Source of the DNA: Capitella teleta
Lineage: Eukaryota; Annelida; Polychaeta; Capitellidae
Direction of reading: 5' to 3'
Assembly (NCBI GenBank): GCA_000328365.1
Contig: KB310466.1
Location: 250,081 to 314,080, forward strand
DNA length: 64,000 bases
Every line of letters begins with the position of its first letter. The stretch's first letter is position 1. The notes under the pieces are model-generated. The model did not search any database, was not told the origin of the DNA, and worked only from the letters and a program-made list of their open reading frames with translations. This document shows, one piece after another, positions 1 to 11,900 of this stretch. The translations under genes and the position numbers were made by a program.

Positions 1-626
1 TCCAACACAACTTTACGTGACAAGATGACAAGACAGTATTTTATTTCCCCGAAAGAGCATCAATTATTCATTCAGTGAGATATTGAGGCATCATGTTATG
101 AATCTAAATATGATAAAATATTAAAATAGAGGGATATAATTATCCAGAATTATGCATAAATATTCAGGAACAGTCAATATTTTTTTCCTCTAAAATATAA
201 ATTCACACACATACGTATAGTGGCATATAACAAACTAAATTATCAGTAAGGCAAAATTTTAAGGCAGCAACAGATGCTTTAGGTATATATCTTTTCCACA
301 TAATACAAATATTTAACATATGTGGTGAAATACTTGTTTTAATGGCTGCGTGGCCATTTGATCAAGTAATGAAAAATGGGCGGGTATTTTTAATGCACCT
401 TCCAAGTTTCGTGTTAACCACATTTTTGTCGACAGAATTTCATTGAATTTTCATCCCAGCAAGGCCAATAGACAAGGAGTATACTCAATTAAATTCAGCG
501 ATCAGGTGTTGCGAGAAAGTGTTATGAGAGGCCCACAAATGAAACGTTTGACACCTAAAAAAAAAAAAGAGCCTTTGACTGTGATATCGGTAGAAGTGCG
601 CTTAATCAAAAACTAGTTATGCCAGG
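1..626. other. AT-rich intergenic DNA, no gene seen
   Basis: I see no splice-supported coding exon or RNA gene here. The sequence is AT-rich with short A runs. It ends at the target duplication of the MITE that starts at 635. Confidence 0.5.
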
Positions 627-634
627 GAAATAAA

Positions 635-1189
635 TAGGGATTGGTATCGTTTGGCCCAATCGATAACAATAATTATCGTTTCACAACCGATATATAATCG
701 ATAATATCGCATGTAACGATGCAGGTTGCAGGTGTCCCATCATGATACATGTAACTTGATTGAGTTAATTGATAATTATCAACTATGGCACAGTAATGGC
801 AACACGCAACTTATGAAAACTAAAATCTATGGGGAAATCATCCATAGTCACTATTTGAATGAGACAAGCTGGCACGTGGCCGATGTGAGCTTTCCTCAGA
901 AGGCGCACATATCATACCCATCATATTAAACGAAACGAAAACTAGCCTCCTATTCTTCTAATACATCCGGTAAATCTTCCAATTGAACTGAACTGGACTG
1001 AATCGTCTGCTACATGATTTTCGTTTGCCGCAATAAAATAACTTATTTTTCATGGTTACGGCTCTAGGCCAGAGATGCTTATAAAAGTTGCAACCGATAT
1101 CAACCGATGACAGTTCCTTTCGATATTGATTATCGATCGCATAGCTTTTATCAATTAAGCGATATATTGACAAACGATACCAATCCCTA
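635..1189. mobile_element. Non-autonomous hAT-like MITE with 8-bp target duplication
   Basis: The ends are perfect 19-bp inverted repeats, tagggattggtatcgtttg at 635-653 and its complement at 1171-1189. The element is flanked by an exact 8-bp direct repeat gaaataaa (627-634 and 1190-1197). An 8-bp target duplication is the usual signature of hAT transposition. The interior is about 515 bp, rich in CGATAT-type motifs, and has no transposase-like ORF, so it would need a transposase in trans. The superfamily is inferred from duplication length only; the ends lack the most common hAT terminal bases. The perfect ends suggest a fairly recent insertion. Confidence 0.8.
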
Positions 1190-1197
1190 GAAATAAA

Positions 1198-2578
1198 GCT
1201 ACGTGTGTTCTTGTCAATAGTTGCTCTATCTAACCTCCAAATTTCATGTCTCTAGTACTACGCGTTCTATGTTAGGCCAAGAACTTGGTATTTCATATGG
1301 AATGGGATGTTTGCAGTTATGCAAGAAAAATCATATTTTTCTTGAGGGCTCATTTAACCTCAAGAGCCCTGAAGCAACTAAGGCTTATGTGGTGTGAGGA
1401 GGTAAGCAGGAGTTGAATGCCTTACCCATGGACACACGGTTGGTGGCTCCTTTCGACCCTCAGGTGCTCAGCGCTCTCTTGAGACAACTCGGTACAACTG
1501 GAGCAAGGTGCAATTCACCCAGAAGTGCAAACACATGCACAACAATTACAATTACAGCCACCAAGCCTCCTCACATTGAATGAATGCAACTACAATTCAG
1601 GAAGAGGTTAGTGGGAGCTTAATGACCTCCCCAGTCCACCTGATATTCAACAAAGAAAAGAGGAAGAACTTCCATGTTCGCCATGATCAGGAGAAAACTA
1701 TGCTACACATTGAGATCGCACCTTGAGTTTTCATCAACAGTTAACCATCCCTAGTACTCCCTACAGAACCAGCAACGTTGACAAAGGGAAACATTCATAA
1801 TAGCGGACATAAAAAAATGTCAAGCACAGAAAAAGCCGTGAAACTCTACATGCTGATACAGAGCTTTAGATGCTGAAGACCTAATGTTCCTGACTCTGAA
1901 GCCGCCGCCGTGAGCATGAGCCGCCAACCGCCGCCATGGCCCATGAGATGGGGGCCGGCCTGAGCTGTCAGCCAGCCATGACTATACGGCTAGCCGCCAT
2001 GTACATGCACCGCCATCATTCATATACGCCGCCGTGAAAATCTGTGTGACTCAGACTCAGTGAATGAGTGAGAGACTTTTCTGAGTCAGTCACTGTCAGT
2101 CACTGGTCACTGTCAGTGTCACTGCGCCTCTGACTCTGAGGCTCTGGCAGATAGAGATATAGTATGATTAATCTCGTTCCAAGACTCCTATTGCTATAAG
2201 GATCATTCCCACAGATTATCATTATGGCTACAGAATCATGAGAATGCAGCTATACTAAGGGCAAGGCTATAGTATAGTAATACTAATAGTAATACTAAAT
2301 ACTAGTCTAATGATGATTACTAATGGTAATACTAATACTTAATAGACAGTATGATATATTTATTATACGTTTTAATAATAAATTCACTCCTAAACAGAAT
2401 ATTTAGAGATGTGATTAGTAATACAAATATGACAATCAGTTACCTGCTTCGCTCTATTGAACAGTGTGCCAGCATCAGCGGCGAATTTCTTGAAATGTCC
2501 GTCCATAATTACGTTGACAGCTCCTTGCAAAGATTTCTCGACAGACTCACAACCGGAAGTGTCAATGGTTATAATCCG
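1198..2578. other. Intergenic DNA with cryptic simple sequence
   Basis: No gene is supported. Around 1905-2035 there is a GCC/ATG-rich patch. Around 2045-2150 short GTCACT/GAGTCA-type words recur in both orientations. Around 2160-2350 AT-rich ACTAATA/TAGTAAT words recur. These look like slippage-prone simple sequence rather than coding DNA. Confidence 0.4.
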
Positions 2579-2902
2579 CTGAGCACATTAGAATGTGCTC
2601 AGGGATGATAACTCTATCAGCAAACGTTATGATTTGAATAATTGAAGTCATAAAATCAGAACGCACTCAAATCGAGGGAAGTTAGCCTCGTGGAGTACCT
2701 GTTAACCCTTCCGGATATAGCGGGAGACTCCCGCTATGACGCCCAACACCCCGCCAGCCTGCTACAACCACCTAATCTCTCGCTTTGGGAAAAATCGCAG
2801 TTTCATAAAAAAAAAAAAATAACAAAAATATCGCATACAAGATATCGACCGATATCGATATCGGTAGCCTATTCGTCAGCGGGGATTTCAGATCTCCGCT
2901 GA
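2579..2902. repeat. Cluster of three short perfect or near-perfect hairpins
   Basis: Three inverted repeats occur within 325 bp: 2579-2602 (10-bp arms around ctgagcacat, 4-nt loop), 2717-2737 (9-bp arms atagcggga/tcccgctat, 3-nt loop) and 2876-2902 (11-bp arms starting tcagcggggat, one mismatch, 5-nt loop). A CGATAT-rich patch at 2847-2866 resembles the interior of the 635-1189 MITE. The hairpins may belong to a degraded transposon; I cannot define its ends. Confidence 0.45.
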
Positions 2903-3312
2903 TGGTAATTGTGTATGGATTAAAAACTGGAAGTTTTTCTGGCGTCAAAACCCGTAGGCATTGGCAGACACGCTAAAATCCTGTATTGAAACCATCTATT
3001 ATGAAAACGCCAAACTATTCAAAATTAGATTCCGTTCGGTATTTCCTACGCACTAAACTCAACAAATTTACGCCGATATTCCAAGAAGTTCATAAACCCA
3101 ACCTACACAGCCATTCGGCTCATTTGCATAATTTATGCATGGCGCATGCCTTGTGTAATTTGCGTCGCGATGAAATTTTTTCGCGCCATAATCACTATCA
3201 AGATGGAGGGTGCTTTAGGGGAAGTCGACTTGAAGTACCATTTAGGGATTGGAATTAATCGGCTAAAAGAGGAGCAGTTGAGTGTGTTTAGGCCATACTC
3301 AGTGTCTTTCTT

Positions 3313-4260
3313 CTATGTGCCTTGCTTATGAGCGTTGGCGATCATGGCTCGATACCGCACCCTGTCTCCCACAATATGCAGTGTATTGATGGGCTCTTCT
3401 CTTAACCAGCAACACAAACAACCAGTGATCTCGATCTCACGCTCCCTCCCTCTACTTCTCTTTCCTTGGATCTTTCCTGGTGTAACCAGGTGCTCTAGGT
3501 TCTTTCTCCTCATCACATGCCCAAAGAATGTTGCTTGGCTCTTTCTAATGCTTCGACATAGATTGTTAGAAGGATGTGTTGTGGAAATTGGTGCTTGAGT
3601 CTATTGAGAATGCCTGTGATTTGTGATATTTTTGTGTTGACTTTGTTTATGAATGACATAGCAGTTTAGTACTCTATTCTTGGTGGTCATTCGAGGGTTG
3701 GTCAGTATTTTTTATCTATCTGCAAATGCACTCTTCGATTGTACAATTCGTATTCTTACTTCCTGCGCATATCTTCCGTCGTTGTAGATTGTGGAACTGA
3801 GATATTTAAACTTCTCAACCTGAACCAATGTGGAGTCCTTCAGCTTCAATTAAATTGCATGTTGGTGTGTCTTTCTTCTTGGAGATGATCATGGTGACAG
3901 TTTTCTTGGTGTTGAGTCCAAGCCCGACGTATTCGCTTTCTCTGTCAACAATGTCCAATAGCCTGAATAGGTGTTGAAATTCTGCTTCTGAACTTGCTAT
4001 CAGTTCAGTGTCGTCGGCATATCTGAGGTTATTGATATTATGACCTCCAACTTTGATGCATGGGAGTCCCTCGAGCTCTCGTATTATATATTCACTGTAT
4101 AGCGAAAACAAGTCCGGCCACAGAACACAACCTTGACGAACTCCTCTTCGTATTTTAACAGGTGAGCCCAATTCATGTTCATGTCTCACGCACGCTGTCT
4201 GTTGCCAGTACAGGTTTTTCATTATCCTAAGATATAGTGTAGATTTTCGTATCGAACCCT
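3313..4260 (-). mobile_element. LINE (non-LTR retrotransposon) fragment, reverse transcriptase and C-terminus
   Basis: On the minus strand, 3815-4222 encodes a reverse-transcriptase core: GVRQGCVL, then a conserved leucine-rich segment, then the catalytic box RYADDTELIAS. About 300 bp downstream in another frame, 3313-3516 encodes the C-terminal tail typical of the same class (GKRSRGR, WLREEP, HIVGDRVRYR, then a stop). The endonuclease domain and upstream half are absent, so the copy is 5'-truncated, as LINE insertions usually are. The piece between the two ORFs is frameshifted and no longer open. This is a dead copy; the clade is not assigned. Confidence 0.8.
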
Positions 4261-4501
4261 CTGTCAGGCCAGAGAGATATATAGAGTATCTCTGGTCAGG
4301 CCGGCAAATCTAAAGTCTAAACACTAAACGACATGTCAAAGATCCTGTAGCTTCGCGATGCAAGTATTGTAGTTTCTAGCATTTTTCGATATGCCCAGGA
4401 GGCCAATTGAGGCTGAAGTGTGTCGTATCAAAACGATAAATTGCTTGTACAAGATTAACAGGGGCCCTGTCCTAAGTGACACTAGAACATGTAACCAATT
4501 A

Positions 4502-5160
4502 CAGTCGACCTTCCTTGATCCGACCAGGTTCGTTCCCAGTGATTTGGGTCGAATTAATGAGGGAGTCGGATTAACAAATTCGCCTCATCATGCATCGGTC
4601 CCTTTATATATGGGGTCACTATGGGGTGTTGTAGTTCAACCACGAAAACCAAAACAACAACGTACAGACTGTTTTTCCAATGTTGATCAAGGAAAGGGAA
4701 ATAATATGATTAGATTGTGAGGTTTTTGTGTGTTTTTTTTTTGTTTTTTTTTTGGAAAACAAAAACATTGCAATTTAATTATATAGAAGCAATAAATGTA
4801 TGTTTCATACGTTTCATAACAGTTTAAGCCATGTTAAATAGTCCCAACTGTCTCCTCATTAAGCTCGGACATTTGATGACCTTTCTCAAAGCAGGTCGCT
4901 GTCTTTAAGACTGGTTTAAATATAACACAAACAGACCTTTTATTCTGGATAATAACCTTTGAACGATCGTGATATTTGTAGTTTGACACCTCAAAGGATG
5001 ACGCCAAATAGCAGATTCTTAAGGGAAACTTTAATTTGGTCGCCAAAAATTGGAGTCGGAAATTAAGGGAATCGAATTAATAAGTCCAATTAGCATTGTG
5101 ACAAATCCGTCGCCGAGCACCGAGTTGCATTAATCAAACTCGAATTAATGAGGGTCGACT
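4502..5160. mobile_element. Probable pogo/Tigger-like MITE
   Basis: The left end begins cagtcgacc and the right end is its approximate inverted copy, ending gggtcgact. Subterminal words of the type tcgaattaatgaggg recur near both ends (about 4548-4564 and 5139-5156). TA dinucleotides lie at the borders, as expected for the Tc1/mariner-pogo group. There is no transposase ORF in 660 bp. The ends are diverged, so the copy is older than the other MITEs here and the exact borders are uncertain by a few bases. Confidence 0.55.
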
Positions 5161-5968
5161 AATTGAATAATTCCTCTCCTTTTACCTGCGTCGATGCGTG
5201 ACGATACATGCATGTTACAGTTTCGAAAATAATAATGTTGGGTTTTTTCGTGGCTCTTTCTACAATAATCGAACAAGGAGTTCACTTTAGTGATCATTAC
5301 TGAATCACTGGTACAAAATAGAATCACATTTATAAGAACGATTATCATCTGCATAATTCGCCAGTACGATAACATTTCAAAAATATTTCTTTCCCCCAGG
5401 GGGGGATATAACTTAGAAAAGTAAGTCGATAAAATAGGAAAACAATATTTTTATTAAATGTATTCATGTGACCAGAGCATCAAGTTCTAAACCAATTATT
5501 TTAATTAATAAATCTATATAATTTGTTTCATGCAAGATCACACAACTCAAAACAATCATTGCTTCAATTCAAACTCTAAAAAAATGCATATATAAAAAGC
5601 GACTACACAATATGACAATAATAAAATCTTTTTGGTATAAAACATTGTTAATAAATCACTCTGGCAGTTTTTCTTCTTCCATTTAAAATATCTCAGATCT
5701 CAGCCATTGAAACTACAGTGTAAAACAATTATTTCACGCTAAAATGAGGTATATATCGTATGCTGTGCCAACGAATGGTAGGTTTAATATCACTGCTCAA
5801 TGAACAGAAGTCCCGAAGGACCGGGATTTGTACGATTATTTTTCACTCTTAAATGAAATTTTAACCAACAAAGAAAATAAAATTATGCTGAGTGATTTTT
5901 GTTTTCATGTGGTTAAAATTTCGGTTGGAAACAGCGTTGATTGCACCAGATATGAGACAGGAAGGAGA
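5161..5968. other. Laminin gamma 3' UTR side and intergenic DNA
   Basis: No gene of its own is seen. The stretch nearest 5968 should be the 3' UTR of the laminin gene. A minus-strand AATAAA (plus-strand tttatt at 5450-5455) could be its poly(A) signal, which would give a UTR of about 500 nt; closer weak variants exist, so this is tentative. Confidence 0.4.
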
Positions 5969-8900
5969 CTAGGCATTTCTGCTGGCACTTGGGTCGTCAG
6001 GCTCCAACTCAACCTCTTTGAAGCACCGTCGAGGAATCGTTTCGTTGATGACGCGGATGTTCTCCACGTCCTTGCGCAGTTGAATGAGTTCGTCCGTGTA
6101 GTCACGCACCCAGATGGACTGCTGTTGGCGTGACGCCATCAGGTCATTAAAGCGCTGCTCAATGTCAGCTTTCAGCAACTGCTTTTCTGCATCTTGCAAA
6201 TGACTCTCAAGGGAGTCCAGTTTATCTGTATCAATGCTATCAACATTATCTGAAGAATCAAAAGCAATGAGTTAAAATTCAGGAAAATATTTAAAATCGT
6301 ACTGAGTTGTCTTAGAATGCTGTCGACCGAGTTGAGTGACTCAGAGACTTTTTTTGAAGATTCCATGGCAGCGTCTTTGGCCTGGTCTGCTTGCTCCAAA
6401 GCCTACGATACAAAAAATTACAGCAGAGGTCATGACCCCACATGACCTACTTGATGAGCAAGCTGCTTGTCCTCCTCCCCCTGCTGTTCGTAGTCCTCGA
6501 GACGCCTGGTGACGTCCATCACGTCCCTCTCCATCACCAGAGCGTCATCCAGCAGTGCTTTCGCTCGCTCCTTCGTGGTCTGCGCCTGCAGTCGTATGCT
6601 TCCCGCTTCCTCTGACGCGCGCTCCGCCACCTGCTGAGCCCTCTCCGCTATCTTGCGAGCCTCTTCTGCATCAGTCAACGCGTCGGCTAAATCGTCCCTG
6701 GCTTTCTGGGTGCGCTGCTCAGCATCTGTAATGTGCTTCTCAATTTCTGGGATTCTGCGCATGGCAACTTCTGCCTCATCCTTTGACTCCTGAACCTTCT
6801 CATCAAACTCTGAAAAGGAAATGAAATAGAACAACATTCTGGAAGTGAGGTAAACAACCTTTGAGGGTGCGTAGCGTCTCATTTGCATCACGTAGAGTTT
6901 CTTCCGACTTGGCCAGAGCTTCTCTTGCAATGTTTCTCGCAGCGTCAGCCTCGGCAAGCAACTCATCTGCAATCTGTCATAAAAATGAGTTATGTGAAGA
7001 AAGCAGAAACGTCGCAGAAGCCAACCTGTTGCTGACGAATGCCATTGCCCAACATAGCCTCTGCCTCCAGCTTCTGCTTCTCAACATCATTCAACAGCTT
7101 GTAGTGCTGCTCCAACACCTCAGCTGCTGACTTCTTGATCTGCGCGGCCTGAAAGCAAGAAACTCTTGAATGCAAAATCACAGAATTCAGCCGTTTCCCT
7201 GACCTCATCATGAATATTCTTCGAAGCAGCATTGAGGTCATCAACGTTGACTTCAGGCAAAGACAGAGAAACAGCCTCAGTGTAGACAGCAAGTGACTGA
7301 TCGTACGACGCTTTGGCTTGTTCACTAGCGCTTTGTGAGACCTTCTTGGTTTGCTGCAAAAGTTCTCTTGCTCGCCTGATTCTGAAGGAAGAAGGAATCC
7401 ATGAATGAGAACAGATGAAATGAACTGCTCACTCGTTGTTGATGTGTGAGATCTCCTGTGCCGTCTCCTGAGGTTTCCTCAGCGCCTCCTGAGCAATTCT
7501 CAGTGCCTCTGCAGATGTATTCCTCGCTTCATGAGCCAGGCTCTCAATCTGACCTGCTTCCATCTCCTGCCGCTCGGCTTCTATCCTCGCTTGTCGTGCA
7601 ATCTCTGTCATTCGTTGAGACTGTTGTCCAAAGCGTTCCTGTGCATCTCTAGCCTCCCTCAGAGCGCTCTTTCCCTCAATGTCAATGTAGCTCTGTGCGT
7701 CACTCAACTTCTGCTCTGCTTCATCGATTGAACGTACAGCTTCCTCGATGTCCACCATTGCATTCTGGGAGCTGCGTGACGCCACATAGATATCCTGAGA
7801 AACCTTGTTGCACGTTCCCGTAATGTCATCTACTGCTGTCTGTAGTGCTCTGAGCTGCTCTGATAAACTGCCGTCCTCTGCTCCTGAGAGTAGAAAAAAA
7901 ACCATGATAATAAAGTAAACAAGAACCACTCCGATGACCCACCTCCAGCATTCATAGCGTCTTCCCACAGTTCAACCACAGAGGCGTTGACTCCGGCCAT
8001 TTTCATGCGGAAGTCTGTATCGTTGATCGCCTGAGGGTTATCTCCGATGTTCTCTATGATGATTCGAAGTTCGTTGACCTTTCCGCGGATGATCGTTATG
8101 TGCTCTTGCACCAATTTGTAACACGGGGGACAATCTGAAATCAGAGTAAATGAACATTGAACCAAAAAGCAGCCGAGGAGACCAACCAACGCATCCGGCC
8201 GTGATGTTGTATTTGTTTTCCATGCACCTGTCGCACGTCCTGCCCTCAACACTGTCCTTGCACGGACACTGTCCAGAACGCTCCTCGCACTGCAGGCCAT
8301 TAGAGCCATCAGGGTCACATTCACAGGCTGAAGAATTCATAACCTCATGAAGGTGGCGACTAAAAACCCTCAAAACTCACTGGAGCATCCATCGTAAGAG
8401 AAGCCATAGTGATTTTGAGAACAGACATCGCACTGTCTGCCTCCAACACCGTCCTTACACAGGCATTGGCCATCATGCAGGTCACATGACGAGTTGTGCG
8501 CACCAGTTAAATCACAATTACAACGCTCGCAACCTGGTTACAACGAATGCTTATTCAGGGAGGGGAGTTTTATGCAATGACTGACCAGTTCCACTAGCAA
8601 TGTTCCAGTAACCATCTTGACACTGGTCACATCTCTGACCAGTCACTCTGACATGGCAGTCGCACTGACCGGTCGCAGCGTTGCACTCTAGCACGCCATC
8701 TGGACGACCACTTGGCAAGTTTCCTGGAGCATAGCACTCACATGCTGCAGCATAGATGAGCATACAACCACAGAGATTATGACGCCACCCCTACCTTTAC
8801 AATCGCCCTTAGGGAAGACAAATGGATCGCCATAGTAACCAGGCAAACAACGATCACAGTAGAATCCAAAAGTGTTGTAGATGCACTTGAGGCATTCACC

Positions 8901-11900
8901 AGTTGTCCTGTTAAACAGACATTGAAGCAGCATTGAAATATCGCGCGTGTAGTCTTACGAATTGCAGTTGGCAACAGCGTTCGGGTCAATGTTCTCATTG
9001 CATGTGCATTTGGAGCACTGCCTGCTGGGTCCATGCAAACCCATGGGGTCGCCATAGTAACCATCAGCGCACATGTCGCAACGGTTACCCGTGGTTCCCT
9101 CCTCACAGTTGAGGCAGGCGACGTCTCCGTCCAGCAACTGAATGCACTCTCCCTGTTGAGGGCAAGGACACGCCTGGCAGTCCTCGGGGGTGCCTCCCAT
9201 GGCATAACCATAGTAACCAGAGGCGCACTGCTCACAGTGGTCGCCCTGAGTGTTGTGCTGGCAGATGCAGCGACCAGTGTTAATGTCACATGCATCAGAG
9301 TGTCCGTTACAATCACACGGGATGCAGCGGGAGAATGGGCCCCCGTCTTCCGTTTCCCTGAAGAACCCAGGAGCACATGACTCACAGAACTGGCCAACGT
9401 AGCCGTCAGGGCAGGTACACTGCTCCACACTGCTCAGAGACAGTGAGCCCCAGCCTCTCTGACCCGACTCTAATTTAACACTATCCAGAAAGCCGAAGCC
9501 TTGAGTGGTGAATGAACCACGAATTTTGAGAGCGGTCAAGTTGGACAAAATGCGCTGAAACTGGAAGGCAGTGACGGCCGGTGACCACTGGTAGCTGGGG
9601 TGCTCATGCAGACGGAAACGGTACTCCTGCTCCAGAGTACGTGGCGCTGGGTTGCCCTGCGTATAATGGGGTACTGAATGGAGAGAGCAGGGAGAAGGAG
9701 GAGGCGTACCTGGGAGTAGATGGGAGTGGAGACTTTGAGGCCATCGCCCTCCAACACCACGTCTTGCACTGACGCACGAGCGCCTTTCTCTCCAACGCGG
9801 AGGAAGAACGTCAGGTACTGGTTGTAAGTGAAGAGCTGGTTACCCAAGTATTTCTCTGCAGGAACCGCAGTCAGATTATGTTTAAAATGATGAGAAATAT
9901 GAACCAGGAGCAATGAAGTAGGAGGCGTCCACGCTCGGGGCGGAGATGCCGATTTTCTCGGTGACAGCGTTGAACTCCAGTTCCACGTCGTCTCCTGACC
10001 TAGTCTGTCCAGTCCATCCTCCACTTCCTAACGAGGTGAATATGGTTATACAGTGGTTATACATGTACCGCACTTACCAGAGATGAAGTCTGACTCAATG
10101 AGCATCTGGGAATACCCTCGGGCGCTTTCACAGATGGATGAGTGGCCGTGGCAGAAGCAGGAGAGGCAGCCCAGGGGGTCATCCAAGTGCATTCCAAAGA
10201 AGCCCGGTTTGCACTGGTCGCAGTTCTGGCCTTCCACGTTCTCCTTGCATTGACAAGTTCCAGTGTCGGGCAAACATTCAGGGTTATTGTCACGACTGCC
10301 TTCAACCAAACACTCGCATTCACGGCAGCCATTGGGTCCAAACTCAAAGTAATTTGGCATGCAACGGTCGCATTTGTCTCCCGTGACCCCTGGTTTGCAA
10401 CGGCAGCGTCCAGTTGTGTCGCACTGAGTAACCTCAGATCCTGTGAGGGAAATAAATTAAATGACCATGATGAGGGAAGCGAAGTGGAGGCGCCGTCACC
10501 AGTTGGGTTGCAGTCGCAGGACCGGCATCTGTCGTTGACGTCTCTTCTATAGTAATCATCTTTGCAGCGTTCGCAGTGAGGTCCAGCGGTGTTATCACGG
10601 CAGTCCAAGCAGTGACCACCATGTCCAGTTTGTGCATACATCTCCTCATCGAAGAAGCAACGATCGGAGAAATGGTTGCAGTTACAAGCTGAAGAGGGAA
10701 AAAATGAACTTTGAACGGCAGACAGAAATAAACTCCACAACACAATTATTGGAAAACATATTTTCTAGCAAATAAAAAATTGAAACTTTGAAAGATCAGA
10801 CGCCTGAGTAAGCTGAGAAGCAGGTCGCTTTCAACTCTTTTTTTAGTTCTTTACTTGGCGTAAATTCCGCCCATTTCCTATTTTCAGAACAATCTTTTCC
10901 TGCAGCAAGCATGCCACGATAAAGAGGCCTCCATCTGGAGATCCTCAGCTTCTAGGAAAGCGATTTCTGTCGCAGCAGCTCTTTAAAAGCCTGGTTGCCA
11001 TGGCGATGCTTTCAACAGAAGGAAACCATTGCATGCCAAGGCCAGCGGTGTGTTGTCTTGAGTGGACCAGACGCCTACAATCGCCTTTCATTGCCGCATG
11101 CTTCATTGATCTCTTTCTTGGATTAAATAGTTCACAACCATGCTGTAGGTATACCTCAATCGCATGCACACTTAGCCTCGTCCTCTTTGAAAGAAAACTA
11201 ACAAAATACTTCTGAACAACTTAAAAAGAAATCGCTGCGCTGAAACAGAGTTGGAGCAACATATGCCATGCTCAATCACGAGAATAAAAAGTAAGGAGCG
11301 GTAATACGCGTAAAATTACAACTTCCACAAGGACTAAATCATTTTCAGCGCTGATTCACGCCAAATGCACTCACGCTGGCATTCGTGCGCGTCGTCGTTG
11401 GTGGCGCGTTGCCATGGTGAATCGTTGTAGAAGGGCAGGCAGCGTTCGCAGTTGGGGCCGTCCGTGTTGTGTTCGCAGCGACACACCTGGCGCTCCTCCA
11501 GGCCCTGGCCCGTACTGCGCACGCACTCGCTGGCATGTCCATTGCATCGACACCTGAATCAGACAAAACTTCATTCATCAGTTGCACAATAGGGAGGAAT
11601 TGTTCAGAGGAATGCTGCCATGAAATGCCAACTCCCCCTCCCCCACTGTTAACTCTTCAGTTAGCAGCAATCTCCAGAACATGGCAGGCCGGAGGTCATG
11701 ACCTCGTCAAGTAGCCTTCAAGTGGAGGTGTATATATAGTGGGGATATTCAACATGAAATTCTTCTATGCAGTTTCGACGATGTAAAAACTAGAGTGATT
11801 TTGACGAGAACAGACAGATTTTATAATTTTCCGAAACTGTTGCAAAACAGACGGAGTGACAATCGTGGGACATGCCAGACGAAACGCATGGAGCATAAAT

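Noticed and set aside
8777-9430. 217-residue minus-strand frame with many Cys, Thr and Ala
   Set aside because: It overlaps the laminin LE exons in the wrong frame; the phase-consistent frame gives the true LE modules.
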